Shown: in pieces, positions 44,640 to 55,541 of the stretch
How the letters are laid out: each line of letters begins with the position of its first letter
Position numbering within the stretch: the first letter of the stretch is position 1
Source: Apostichopus japonicus
Lineage: Eukaryota; Echinodermata; Holothuroidea; Aspidochirotida; Stichopodidae
Assembly (NCBI RefSeq): GCF_037975245.1
Contig: NC_092568.1
Coordinates: forward strand, 4,795,001 to 4,859,000
DNA length: 64,000 nucleotides
Reading direction: 5' to 3'
Notes under the pieces: model-generated
Databases searched by the model: none
The model's input: only the letters and a program-made list of their open reading frames with translations
What the model was told of the DNA's origin: nothing
Made by a program: the position numbers and the translations under genes

Positions 44640-45823
44640 AAAAGGCCCTTTGTTACGTCACTTAGTGAAAAGAATAATAGAGATGGATTGTACGCAAGAA
44701 TACAAATCCATGGTAGGACTTTAAATAGCTTGATTGATACGGGTGCAAATATTTGTGTGGTGAAACGTAGTATGTATCAGGAAATTGTTCAGAGTGCACG
44801 GCCAAAGTTAGAGACAACTGGAGAGGACTTGGTTATGGCCGATGATCGAAGTATACCGTTGTTCGGTTGTGGAAATTTTTCATTGAAGATGGGAGATTTT
44901 TCGGCGAGCCACCCGGTATGGGTTGCAGACATATCTTCTGATTTCATATTAGGGTGTGATTTCCTCGCAAAATACAAGTGCCAAATAGATCTAGGCCTTG
45001 GTCAGATACAAATTGGGAATATTGTGGTTCAATGTTTCGGCAACGAGAGATTGAATGCCCCTAGTAACGCAGTGAATAGAATCACGGTAGCTGAGACAGT
45101 CTGCATAAGTCCAGGCCAGGAAATTGTAGTACCAGGTAAACTTGCCAATAAATTAGACGAAACAGAGTTTATTGTAGAGCCTTGTGAAAGTTTTGTAAAG
45201 AAACACTCGATTATGGTAGCGAAAGCTGTGGTTAATCCCCAGAGTCACGTGGTACCAATCCGCATGATTAATGTAGATTCAGTGCCGGTCACGGTGTATG
45301 AAGGAGTTACGGCGGCCACGTGTGAGCCTGTAGAGGAAGTTTTATCGGTACAAAACACGGAGGGTGACACTTCCAATGAGGGTGGGGGAGTCACTGACTT
45401 ACCACAGCACATTTTAGGGCTGTACAACTCTTTGGAAGGATCACTTGATGAAAATCAAAAAGCTTTAGTTAGGAGGCTTCTTCTGAAGCATGAGAGTATT
45501 TTTGCAAAATGTAAGGAGGATTTAGGAAGGACTGATATTGTGAAACACAAAATTCCAACTAAAGAGGTGTCCCCTGTTAAACAAAATGCTAGGAGATTGC
45601 CTCTGAATAAAAGAGAGGATGCGGCTAAAGAGGTTTCAGATATGTTAAGGCGGGGGGGGGGGGTGATTGAACCTTCATCTAGCCCATGGGCGTCTCCAGT
45701 TGTATTAGTTAAAAAGAAAGATGGATCAACTCGTTTTTGTGTAGATTATCGTAGGCTTAACGATATTACCACTAAAGATAGCTACCCGATCCCTAGAATC
45801 GATGACTCCTTAGATAGTCTTAA
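44640..45823 (+). pseudogene. Gypsy pol, protease and N-terminal RT
   Basis: Aspartic protease with [11 protein letters not shown] (near 44731-44763) and the flap/C-terminal [10 protein letters not shown] (near 44948). A linker is followed by RT fingers: [16 protein letters not shown], then [20 protein letters not shown] and [18 protein letters not shown] run of 12 G near 45651-45662 adds glycine codons before VIEPSSSPW. The frame is cut at 45823 by a TTAA-flanked insertion and continues at 49016. Confidence 0.85.
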
Positions 45824-46153
45824 AGTGGCCATGACACGAAAATTTCAAAGTCCTATATTTTTGGGATCCATCAAAGAATGTTCTCTAGAACATGTATCAA
45901 CCATTCTGTCAGTTTAAAACTTGATTTTTCAAGTCGAAAATTGAGAATGAATTTACCCTTTTCGGCGTTTGAAACTTTGTTTACTCGAAAATTTTCCGAT
46001 TTGCATGACGTCATGTGACGTCACGTTTTGAACACATTTACGATCCTCCGAATATACCATTCACGTACACAGTAGACAAGTACACATACCACTAGTAGTT
46101 ACTAAACAAAACACCGATCACAAGTGCGATATCAAATCAAAATTTCCTGTGAA

Positions 46154-47148
46154 ATGACGGATCCAGAACCAATTGCGGCAACCGAAGTTCAAAGTGATAA
46201 TGGTTCTTCACTAGGCAGTGAAATTGGGCTATAATTAGAGTGCCCTTTCTCATATTCGAAGCAGAGAGTGAAGGCGATGATCATTCCAATATTGAACCGA
46301 ACGTTGAGGGTGGAGCGGAGGTGTTACAACCGTATCAGTTCGAGCCTGTTAAACGAGCCGAAATTGAAGCTCCACAACATATCGAAGAAGAAATCCGTTC
46401 GAAACCATTGCAAGGAACATACAACGTGGTAAGAATTTATTAACGAAGCATTTAAAAACAAAATCCAGTCCATTTTGTGCATGTGTTGTTGGAATTCGCG
46501 GAACACCCTAAACCGTATTGTGCGTTGTGTTACGGTAACTTACAACTCATATGTAGAGTGTGTAGTACTAGTAGGGTTGTTGCATACTGAAAGTTTGGCT
46601 CGGGGATGTAAGTTGCATTATGCAGCCATGCTAGGTAGGCATATGTGTTATTTCATACTCATTATTACTTGGCTAGTACTTTGGCCTGGAGTTTTGCAAA
46701 TCAATTTTCTGAAACAAAAGAATGTTTCATGATACACGGAAGGTGTAAAATCACAACAAATGTAACCATAACTGTACATTGTATGCCTGCTTGTTATTGT
46801 GGACATCATGGCCAACATTAATACATTTTTAACTTTCATAAATTTTTTCCCAGGCAGTACAGATACATAGCCTACGGTCTACAGGTTCAATGATACTTGG
46901 GGTTCCTAGCAAGACACGTCAGGGTTGTGCTACCATCATGTGCAGTCCAAAGGATCAGAAGTGATTTTCCAGCCAATGGTCATTACACTGGATTCAAGTT
47001 GCCAGGAGAAAACTCATTGTATAGGAAGCCTTGGTTGAGAAATTCCTCCAGGAACACCTTTTCTAAACTACAATTGTGTTGGATTATCAACCGTCAGGGT
47101 TCCCTCAGTGTTGATATATTGAAATTCAAGACTTTTAATTCAGGATGA
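46154..47148 (+). pseudogene. P2X7-ballast-like (P2RX7 C-terminal domain-like) gene remnant
   Basis: Exon 1 starts at ATG 46154, has a frame break near 46232, then an acidic stretch and LQPYQFEPV, and ends at a donor (GTG/GTAAGA, 46428/46429). The last recognisable exon follows an acceptor (TTTTTTCCCAG, 46853) and contains ARHVRVVLPSCAVQRIRSDF followed by YTGFK. An xPYxFEP motif upstream and RVV(L/I)PSC..xxIRxxFP..xYTGF at the end are what I know from invertebrate and fish proteins with the P2X7 intracellular (ballast) zinc domain. The central Cys-rich part is not preserved in a readable frame. Confidence 0.55.
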
Positions 47149-48417
47149 AAAGGTTATTTTCCAGACCCAACATCAACAATGAAAGAAAAGGCATGTTTTG
47201 AAGCATTTGGACACAAGCATTGGCGTGACCGTGATGTCATATAATATGTGCATAAGGGAACGGGCATTGACCTTTTTAGGGGCATTTACCTCCCAGACGT
47301 TTGATTCGTACCTTTAATCTGGAAGCCAAAATATCCATATCACCAATGATATTTGACAGAAAAGTCATAATAAAGACCAATGGAGGCAGCAGAACTCTTG
47401 AATGTTTAGACTTTGTTTCTTCAGCAGCAGTTGGTTTGTTTTGTAGTCTTTCTTCAAAAACTCAGCAGTACACCCTGTTAATGGTCTTCGATTGTTTTAA
47501 TGCGTGTGATGCTGTGTTTCACATTGCCCATCATCAGTGTTGTACGTGTCGTCGTGCTTGTGTAACATTTTTGCATGTGAGTTACTTCGTGCAGTGTTTC
47601 TTGGTTTAAATAACCCTTTATTGTATTTGATTCTGGATTATTCTAATTAATTTGTCACAACAACGATTGATAGCGATGGACATGCAACTGCTTTGTAGGC
47701 TTAAAGCAAAAAAATTCATGTAAGTTGTTTTCTTTTAACCTCCTTTGATGTCACAAATCACATTAGTGTTATTTAAGAATGATAATGTTTATGGAAAGTA
47801 CAGTTTTACTTTTATGTCATATAATACAATGATTGTTGTTAATGTTAGTTCAGATTGTCCAGAATGACTGTCTAGAACTGATATTGAATAAATTTTGTTC
47901 AATGATTTAACACTTGAACTATGTTGTGTGAATTTTTGGCTCTGTGACTTTAAAATAAATCGCTTTGAGATTTAATTAAACACCCTTTGGAATAAAATCT
48001 TTTTACCTACCTATTTTGACCCATCCCCATTACCCCCACTCCCTCCACAACATAAAAAATGGTTTTCCTGGAATAGGAATAAGAAATTATTGCTATAACT
48101 AACTGATCCAGCATATTCCAGAAATAAATTGGGGCACTGAGATTTGTTCACAAGAAGATGTAACCCATTGCTTCTGAAGCAAACCTCATAGCTTATTAGT
48201 ATACAATAGAGCAATGAAGGGGGTGTTGATTTAGATGATACAGTAAAATCTCTTCGTCTATTGCGACTTCAGTGTAGTAACGCTAATACTATAGTACTAC
48301 TAGTGCTCGGCGCGCTACCTCCTAAGGATCGCCACTTGCCCCATTGGAGGTTTCCTGTTCCCCGATCTGGTCTTCAGAGTAGTTTTTTGTGGATTACTTG
48401 ACAGAAGAATGACTCTT

Positions 48418-48663
48418 TTATGTCGAACCGTTAAAGTCCATTTGTTTTATTTCATAACAAAAAGGAGGGATCGTAGTATGCTTCCGTGAAGTGTTCGCTT
48501 CATTCGGAGCTGCATACTGGCTAGGCCCAGTGAAATCGGCGCTGGTGTTGTGCACTAACTTGGTCATAATCGCCGTGTTTTTTTCGTCCTTCAACCATGG
48601 ATGAAGGCTAATTGCATGGGTAATGATATTTATGCAACCCCCAACAACACAACGGACCGGCAT
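48418..48663 (-). pseudogene. THAP-domain remnant
   Basis: From ATG 48663 on the minus strand: MPVRCVVGGC, then ISLHPWLKDEK, then SADFTGPSQY. This is the N-terminal C2CH THAP pattern (C-x4-C, hydrophobic FP-like turn, DFTGP-like loop), but the downstream CxxHF half is missing and the frame stops after 81 codons. In Kolobok and P-type transposons the THAP domain binds the transposon ends, so this supports the identity of the enclosing element. Confidence 0.65.
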
Positions 48664-49015
48664 TTCTCTCGGATAGTTTACAACAGTTGAAAAACAAACT
48701 TGAAATTTCTAACGATATAGCGTAATACAGTGGTTGTTCTCTCAGTGTAAATGTGCGTGTATATGGAACGGTATGATCGTCGCGTATCCGATACATGCCT
48801 GGGCTTTGCACGTGTGTTCCTAACATGACGTCATCATTGTCTTGTTGTGAAATCGCATTCTCAGATATCTATTTTCGGATGCGAATATTAAAACGTTAAT
48901 TACTAATTAGTCCTTGAGGTTTTCAAGGTGTTGAGGATAGTTTTGAACATAGATTTTCTCATAGATTCAGAGGAAGTTACTCTCGATGAGTTGGATTTTT
49001 CGTGTCATGGCCTCT

Positions 49016-49823
49016 TTAATGGCTCCTCTTGGTTTACGACCCTCGACCTAGCGAGTGGCTACTGGCAGGTCGAAATGGACGAGTCTGATAGGGAAAAGAC
49101 CGCTTTTATCACCCACAGTGGTCTATATCAATTTTGTGTCATGCCGTTCGGGCTTTGCAATGCACCAGCCACCTTTGAAAGATTGATGGAGAAAATTTGA
49201 TCTGGTTTGCAGTGGCAAACATGTTTAGTCTATCTAGACGATGTAATTATTTTTGGAAAGAATTTCAAGGAACACATTGCTACCATAGGTGATGTTTTTA
49301 CGAGGTTCAAATTAGCGGGACTGAAACTGTCGCCTAAGAAATGTTTTCTTTTCAAACAACAAGTGGAGTTTCTTGGACACGTAGTTAGCAAGGACGGAGT
49401 TTCGACTGATCCGTCAAAGGTGGCTGTTGTTAAAAATTGGCCAAGGCCAAATTGTGTTCGTGACGTGAGAGGATTTGTAGGTTTATGTTCTTATTACAGG
49501 AAGTTTGTTAAAAACTTCACTCTTATCGCACGTCCTTTACATCGTTTGACAGAAAAGGGAAAAAGATTTCTGTGGAATGAGAAAAAGAATGAGAATGAAG
49601 AAGCACTCAACGCCTTGAAGGTAGCCCTAACTTCTACTTCTATATTAGCCTTCCCACCCCCAGTGACAAGTATATTCTTGGCATAGATGCAAGCAATGAA
49701 AGCTTGGGTAGTGTTCTCTCTCAAATCCAGGGAGGAGAAGAAAGAGTAATCGCATATTTTAGTAAATCGTTTAGTAAGGCTGAACGAAGGTATTGCGTAA
49801 CAAGAAAAGAGTTGTACGCTATA
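49016..49823 (+). pseudogene. Gypsy pol, RT palm/thumb and start of RNase H
   Basis: It continues directly from 45823: [15 protein letters not shown], then [20 protein letters not shown]. There is an in-frame TGA at 49198-49200 and then LVYLDDVIIFGK (catalytic YLDD). The thumb and connection follow (FLGHVVSKDGVS, GFVGLCSYYRKFV). A frameshift occurs near 49670, after which RNase H starts (LGIDASNESLGSVLSQ, AYFSKSFS). It is cut at 49823 within ELYAI by a hAT-like element. Confidence 0.85.
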
Positions 49824-49866
49824 CAGGTGCGTATCCAGGGGGGCGTTGGGGGCGCGCGCCCCCCGG

Positions 49867-50019
49867 GTAAGAAAAAGAGGAGAGAAAAAAAAAGAGAAGA
49901 AAAAAGGAAAAAAAGAGGAGGAGGAGAGGAAGGAAGGGAAAAGAAAAAGAAGAAAGAGAGAAGAAGGAGAAAAGGAGGGAGTAAAAGAAAACGCGAAGAC
50001 ACCGGGAAGAGAAAGAGGA
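49867..50019 (+). repeat. Polypurine tract, about 150 bp
   Basis: Almost only A and G, arranged as AAAGAGGAG-like units inside the hAT-like element. Lysine/arginine/glutamate-rich frames here are compositional. Confidence 0.9.
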
Positions 50020-50947
50020 ACAGTGACATCATTACAGCGCTGAAGGGTAGCCAGTGACGGATCAATGATTTCGTAAAAGTGTGCCTCACCCTACCCCTTA
50101 CACCGACAACTCCATTATTTTGACGTTTCCATTTTCCTCTCTCACTAATGATCTATATATATACTATATATGGTCTAGCATAACGCGTGTGTAGAATTGT
50201 GCTATGAAACCATCTGTGGCTGGTCTCGAACTCGACCGTGTCGTCGGGGAACATGACGCATTTTGGGATGGGGGCGACCGCCCCCCCCCCCATTCAGCAT
50301 TTTTTTAAATGATATCGCTAAGTAATTTCGAAATAGAAAGTGCTTAGATGCAACTTACAAGGCCTGGGAAGTGTCATTTCCAGCGATCTGGGAGACATTT
50401 TCGGACAAAATTTGCTTGTACGCTTCGCGCTAACAAATGGTCCTGGGTAGTGCCATTTCCAACGATCTGGGAGGCATTTTCGGCCCAAATTTTCTTGTAC
50501 GCTTCGCGCCAACCTATGGTGGCGCTACGCTTAGATAATTTACCTACAGGCTTCGCCCCTCCCTTGGCAAATTCCTCGCTACGCGCCTGTTCGAATTTGT
50601 AACGCAAACAGCAGATATCACATCATATCAGTGAGCATGAAAATGGCGTTCCAGGATGAAAAGCCTCAAAACTGTCCGAATTGCCTGAAAAAAATAACCA
50701 AAAATTTTCGCGCGCGCGAAGCGCGAGTTCAACGTGTTCATGTCAATATCATATAAGCAAGCATCGGTTATTACATCGCATGCCATCATGTACCGTACGG
50801 TCCTTTAAAATTGCGCAGTATACCGCGGGATGCTAATGTAAACAACGACATGTCTCATGTAGATGTATAAAAAGCAGGAAGGTCCAATTATGTCAAAACT
50901 CTCTTTTACATTAGTAATGGCGAATTAGGGACTGCACCCCCGCCGCG

Positions 50948-51323
50948 CAGTGGTGGAGCGTCCATATGGTCAGGGGGCGGATGCCCCCCCTGACGGACTC
51001 AAATGGACTGCTGGCGCCTTTTCAGCTCTTTACCACTTTTTACTTATTCTAGATTATTGACTTTTTTATTGCGCTCTCATCTACTTATTGACATTTGTCA
51101 CATTTTGTTGGTGTAATTTGGCGATGACACCCTATTCTTCGTTTATCTGCAAATTAGCCAGGCCCTGAAAGGGTCATTTCCGGCGATCTAGGGAGTATCT
51201 TTACTCAAAATTTGTCTGTGCGCTACGCGCCAACCAGTGGTGGCGCTCCGCTTAGATAGTGTCGAAAGCGCCCCTACAGACCATTCTCGCCCCTCCTGAC
51301 CAATACCCCTAGCTCCGCCACTG
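50948..51323. mobile_element. Nested hAT MITE, second copy of the 15912-16304 family
   Basis: Ends CAGTGGTGGAGC and GCTCCGCCACTG, flanked by the 8-bp duplication CCGCCGCG (50940-50947 and 51324-51331). It is colinear with 15912-16304 over its length, with about 90% identity by eye. This is a third level of nesting: MITE in hAT-like element in Gypsy element. Confidence 0.85.
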
Positions 51324-52009
51324 CCGCCGCGCCTCCTACGCCTATGTGTGTAGTGTTCGGTTTCGGAAATATCTGCTATTTTTTCATTTCCTTCAACCAA
51401 GTTTTATAATAGCCGTTAAAACAGGTTTAATATTTGTACACCAATAAATTAACTGTGTCTGAATTTTCGAAAATTTATGACCAACATTCTGCATCACACT
51501 TCCCTCTACTCGTGCAATTTTGACCGGTCTGTTAGGGGTCGAAGGTAGTTTTTCTATATTGGTTGTCCATAGATGAAATTTTGCACAACATTATGGGTAT
51601 GTTTTGAAGTGAGTTTATTCACGAGAAATGTGAATTTTCAAATTCTGAACAAATTTGGGGCTTAAAACCTTGAAAAGTGGGGCTGACGGGTATTGTGGGC
51701 CGCGACGTAGAATCACTTACAAAAGCAAAGACCCACAGGACATGCGATCAGGTCGAACATGACGTGTGCCGGGTTGACAATCTTCAAAAAGGTTATGGAT
51801 GGAAAAAAAAACTATTAGGAAATACTTGGTTCTCAGCCAAAAGTGTACATCTGGTTGGTCATTTCAAGCCCGAGAAGTGCCGTTTCCGGTGATCTGGGGG
51901 GGTATCAAAACCAGAAATTTTCTTGTACGCTGCGCGCCAACCGATGGTGGCGCTCCGCTTAGATAGTAATTCGCGCCCCCCGGGTTAGAAAATCCTGGAT
52001 ACGCGCCTG

Positions 52010-53885
52010 CTATAGTAGCATCAATTAAACACTTCCACCATTATCTGTACGGTGCTGAATTTCTTGTGCGAACTGACCATGGTGCTTTGAGGTGGTTACT
52101 TAATTTTAAACAACCCGAGGGGCATATTGCGCGATGGCTTGAAATGCTGGGCACTTATAACTACGAAATTCAGCACCGTCCAGGAAGTAAACACGGGAAT
52201 GCAGATGCGCTTTCCCGACGCCCGTGCGTAGATTGTAGGTATTGCCTCCGTTTAGAGGAAACGGAATTAAGTACAGTAGAAGATACTGGGGGGTATCTTA
52301 CTGGACAAAAACTCAGTCAAAGTGGGGGTACCCTTGACACCCACGTATATACGGTTGTAACCCGTAGTAAAACTAAACAGGGTGGGAGTCAAACTGATAG
52401 GCTGGGCGAAATTAGGACAGATGCTGAGAAGGGGATGGAACCCGCTACATCAGTAGAAAGTCCAACTCAAAGTGGAAAAGATAATGGACAGGTTGTGCCA
52501 GAGATAGTTGCTCCCAGGCTAGAGCTAGATGGTGCTTGGGTGGACCAGTGGTCTGTAGAAGACATTAAGAAGGCGCAGCAGGGTGATAACGACATCAGTC
52601 GAATCATAGGCTGGATGGTTATTTCCAAAGAAAAGCCGCAGTGGTCGCTGATTTCAGCTGAGAACAAGACTTTCAAAACTTACTGGGGTATGTTGAAGGT
52701 CTTATGTCTCAGAAACGGTATTCTTTATCGAAAATGGGAATCTGACTCGGGGAATGAGATCTCCTGGAAATTAGTGGTGGCTAGAAGCATGCGTAATGAG
52801 GTAATGTCTTTGTTACATAGTAATGCCAGAGCTGGTCACCTAGGTGTTAAGAAAACTATGAGGAGAGTCCAATCTAGATTTTACTGGGCTGGATATCATA
52901 AGGATATAGAGAGATGGTGTCGGCAATGTGAAAAATGCTCTTCAAGGAAGGGTCCAATTAAATCTCATAGAGCACGTATGCAAAAGTACGTGGTAGGAGC
53001 CCCCATGGAAAGAGTGGCCATGGATATATTGGGACCCTTACCAGTTACCGACACGGGAAATAGATATATTTTGTGTGTAGCGGACTACTTTACTAAGTGG
53101 ACCGAGGCTTATGCGATCCCAAACCAGGAGGCAGTTACTGTGGCCAGAGTCTTTGTAGAACAGTTTGTGTTGAGGTTCGGTGTTCCCCTACAGTTGCATA
53201 CTGACCAGGGCCGAAATTTCGAGTCAAATTTGTTTAAAGAATTAGCACAGCTCCTTGGTATTGATAAAACTCGTACTACAGCCTTTCACCTCCAATCTGA
53301 TGGCATGGTGGAGCGTTTTAACAGAACCTTAGAGGCGATGTTATCGGCCGTTGTTTCGGAAAACCAACGTGATTGGGATGAATGGTTGCCCCATGTTACC
53401 ATGGCGTACCGCTCCTCTGTTCACGAGACCACGGGAGGGACACCCAGTGTAATGATGTTAGGAAGGGAGATGAATCTCCCAATTGATCTCCTGGTACCCC
53501 CTCCCCATGTTGAAATTAGTTCAAGTATTAGCTATGTTAGTAAATTGGAAGAAAAACTTTGGACAGTTCATGAAATGGCTAAAATCGAAACAAATGCGTC
53601 AGTTGAAAGGCAGAAGAAGTCCTATGATAGGCTTAGCAATGCCAAAAATTATAACGTCGGTGATAAAGTTTGGCTGTATGACCCCAGTAAGAAAAGGGAC
53701 TGTCTCCTAAGTTGCAAAGATACTGGGAAGGCCCATATTTAATAGTTAATAAGTTATCCGATGTAATTTCTCGTATAAAACAGTCGGAACAATCGAGGCC
53801 GAAGGTCGTTCACCACGATCGTCTTAAATTGTGCTTAGCATCTGGAGAGAGTGTTGAGACCAACAGCGTTGGTGAGGCCTCGTAG
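52010..53885 (+). pseudogene. Gypsy pol, RNase H end and integrase
   Basis: It resumes in frame after the insertion: VRTDHGALRWLLNF (RNase H), HRPGSKHGNADALSRRP. The integrase has the HHCC finger (AGHLGVKKTM through CRQCEKCSS) and the D,D-35-E core at MDILGPLP, HTDQGRNFES and MVERFNRTLEAML. Near 53700 a one-base shift separates the GPY/F-type tail (RYWEGPYLIV, VVHHDRLKLC), which ends at the stop 53883-53885. Integrase would insert the cDNA; the shift removes its tail. Confidence 0.85.
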
Positions 53886-54082
53886 TTACGTAAGCGTTAC
53901 GTAAGCAACAAGTAGGGTTATATTTAGTTTTGACCCGGGACTGGTAAACGTTCGCTCCATTAGTGGGTGAAGCTCTGATTCTCCACTGACGCTCACTCTG
54001 CTTCCAGAACCGGTGTTGTCAGAGCATAGGCTACATATTTTCATTTTTACTGCTTTATTGTTTTTATTGTAAAGATAGAGCA

Positions 54083-54808
54083 ATGTCCGCAAACCTTCCA
54101 TTCGGGCGTGGTATTGGTAGACCACAAGTAGATTGTTTTTCGTGCGGGCGATTATTTTTTTCATGGAAGCAGCTTCGCAGTCATCACACAAACTGTGAAT
54201 TTAGGGGTAGGCGAGGTAGGCGTTTTGGTTTAAGGAGGCCAGGACCGGTAGCTCCTATTGTGCCACAATCAACTGGACCACAGATTGCAAATTCAAAGTC
54301 GAGTCCTGCTGTGACACCGAATAACAATGAGTGGCTAAATGATATTTCTTTGGCTTTTGGCACCGAGGATCTACCTCCGTCACCCTTCGATCCGTTAGCT
54401 GCCCTCATCGAAGCGAGCGACCAGTCGTGTGAGAACGCCCCCGCCTCAACGGTAGACTGCAGACCTATCGACCTTTCGTTTGGACCCAGTGATAGACGAG
54501 CGACAACCCCCCTGACATCACCCATAGAGGATAGCTCCACACCTTCCCCAACCACTTCAACATCAACCCATTCAACAGCATCGTCGGATTCAACTCTGGA
54601 TGATAAAGAACTGACCCGTCTGCGGAACCTGATGGTTACTTCAAGGATTCCACTCATCATCAACGCGGAAGTAAAAAACCTTGGTCTTGGAGTTATTTAC
54701 AGGAAGAAAAGACATACGGTCCAATACCCAGATGGTACAGTCCTTACCACGGAGAAGGAGGGATTCGAATTGCCCCCACAGATCAGGGAACTGTTGACTT
54801 ACCGTTAA
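54083..54808 (+). CDS. Intact accessory ORF downstream of pol, zinc-finger-like, unknown function
   Basis: The 241-codon frame lies between pol and the 3' LTR, where env would be in a retrovirus, but it has no signal peptide or membrane helix. Cys18-x2-Cys21-x12-His34-x3-Cys38 resembles a C2HC finger. An Arg-rich stretch (RGRRGRRFGLRRPG, about 41-54) could be a nuclear signal or bind RNA. Residues about 58-175 are Ser/Thr/Pro-rich and probably disordered. The C-terminal 65 residues look folded (LGLGVIYRKKRHTVQYPDG, then ELPPQIRELL). A pyrimidine-rich stretch ending TTGTAAAG just before the ATG could be a splice acceptor. It is the only undamaged frame of the element. No homologue recognised. 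Confidence 0.7.
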   Translation: MSANLPFGRGIGRPQVDCFSCGRLFFSWKQLRSHHTNCEFRGRRGRRFGLRRPGPVAPIVPQSTGPQIANSKSSPAVTPNNNEWLNDISLAFGTEDLPPSPFDPLAALIEASDQSCENAPASTVDCRPIDLSFGPSDRRATTPLTSPIEDSSTPSPTTSTSTHSTASSDSTLDDKELTRLRNLMVTSRIPLIINAEVKNLGLGVIYRKKRHTVQYPDGTVLTTEKEGFELPPQIRELLTYR

Positions 54809-55541
54809 TCCATAGAGATGCCCTCGATCAGGACTTTTGTGTTAAATAACGTGTTTCCTTATTATATATTTTTACTGTGGAAATATTATGGACATTTTAC
54901 CTTTTGATGCGGACATCCGGTTTCGTTATGATATCTTTTTACTTTGGAAATCTTGTGGGCATTTCATATTTTGATGCGAACTTCCTATCAATTTATTTTG
55001 TGGTTTGGATCTCTGTGTTACATCAATAGTGTTATGTTTTGATTCACTTGGATTGTTTTCATGTATTTATATCTATGTACGGCACCGTAAGTTGTTTTTA
55101 CTTTTATTACTTGTATCTGGAATGTGACCTTACATGAATCCAAATTGCACTTTCGCGCGAGCCGCGTTATTCCTTTAGGGTATGAGCACGTGCATGTAAG
55201 GTCATATTACTCTTCTATTACTCTCGTATTGCGTAACTTTCTTCTTTCGCAGTCGAGCTAGGACATATTTTTTTAGTCGGTACAGATTGACATGTGATAC
55301 GTTTTTATCTCAAAAGTTAGTTCTGAACCCATATTAAGAGTTATTATCAAATGTTATTGTGTGTATAGGCTCTCGTGCATGGCAGGCACTATTATTTATA
55401 CTTTGCTTTTATACGTATTCATGTATTTGGATTTCTTTTTGTATTAGTATGTTTATGATTTTAGATTTGTATCTAATTAGCGATCCTTTACTATATTGTT
55501 TTCATAACTTGGGGACAAGTTAAGGACTGAGAAGGCGATAG
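54809..55541 (+). other. Gypsy 3' internal non-coding region
   Basis: AT-rich sequence between the accessory ORF and the 3' LTR. A segment TTTTTACTTTGGAAAT-like recurs near 54870 and 54946. A TGTAAGGTCATATTACTC segment near 55195 is inversely similar to GACCTTACATGA near 55127, a possible stem. Confidence 0.4.

Larger units (their letters stand above)
45824..49015. mobile_element. TTAA-flanked DNA transposon (Kolobok-like?), 3192 bp, in Gypsy RT
   Basis: TTAA lies at 45820-45823 and 49016-49019. Ends are AGTGGCCATGACACGAAAA and, in reverse complement, AGAGGCCATGACACGAAAA (18 of 19 match). The pol frame is continuous across the site using one TTAA copy, which confirms the boundaries. PiggyBac ends usually start CC, so these fit better with Kolobok, which also uses TTAA and has THAP transposases. 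The interior has remnants of two divergently oriented genes. Confidence 0.85.
49824..52009. mobile_element. hAT-like element in Gypsy RNase H, 5-bp duplication, 2186 bp
   Basis: Ends CAGGTGCGTATCCAGG and, in reverse complement, CAGGCGCGTATCCAGG. CTATA flanks both sides (49819-49823 and 52010-52014), and the pol frame is continuous with one copy. Five-base duplications are reported for some hAT-related groups, although eight is usual. The right end (51868-51968) and an internal stretch (50353-50537, two copies) carry the same module as the hAT MITEs at 15912-16304 and 50948-51323. No transposase seen. Confidence 0.75.

Noticed and set aside
49704-50089. Lys/Arg/Glu-rich frames near the hAT-like element
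   Set aside because: They run from pol into a polypurine tract of an inserted element; not a protein.
54184-54663. 159-codon minus-strand frame opposite the Gypsy accessory ORF
   Set aside because: It is a shadow of the 241-codon plus-strand ORF, which has the better motifs and context.
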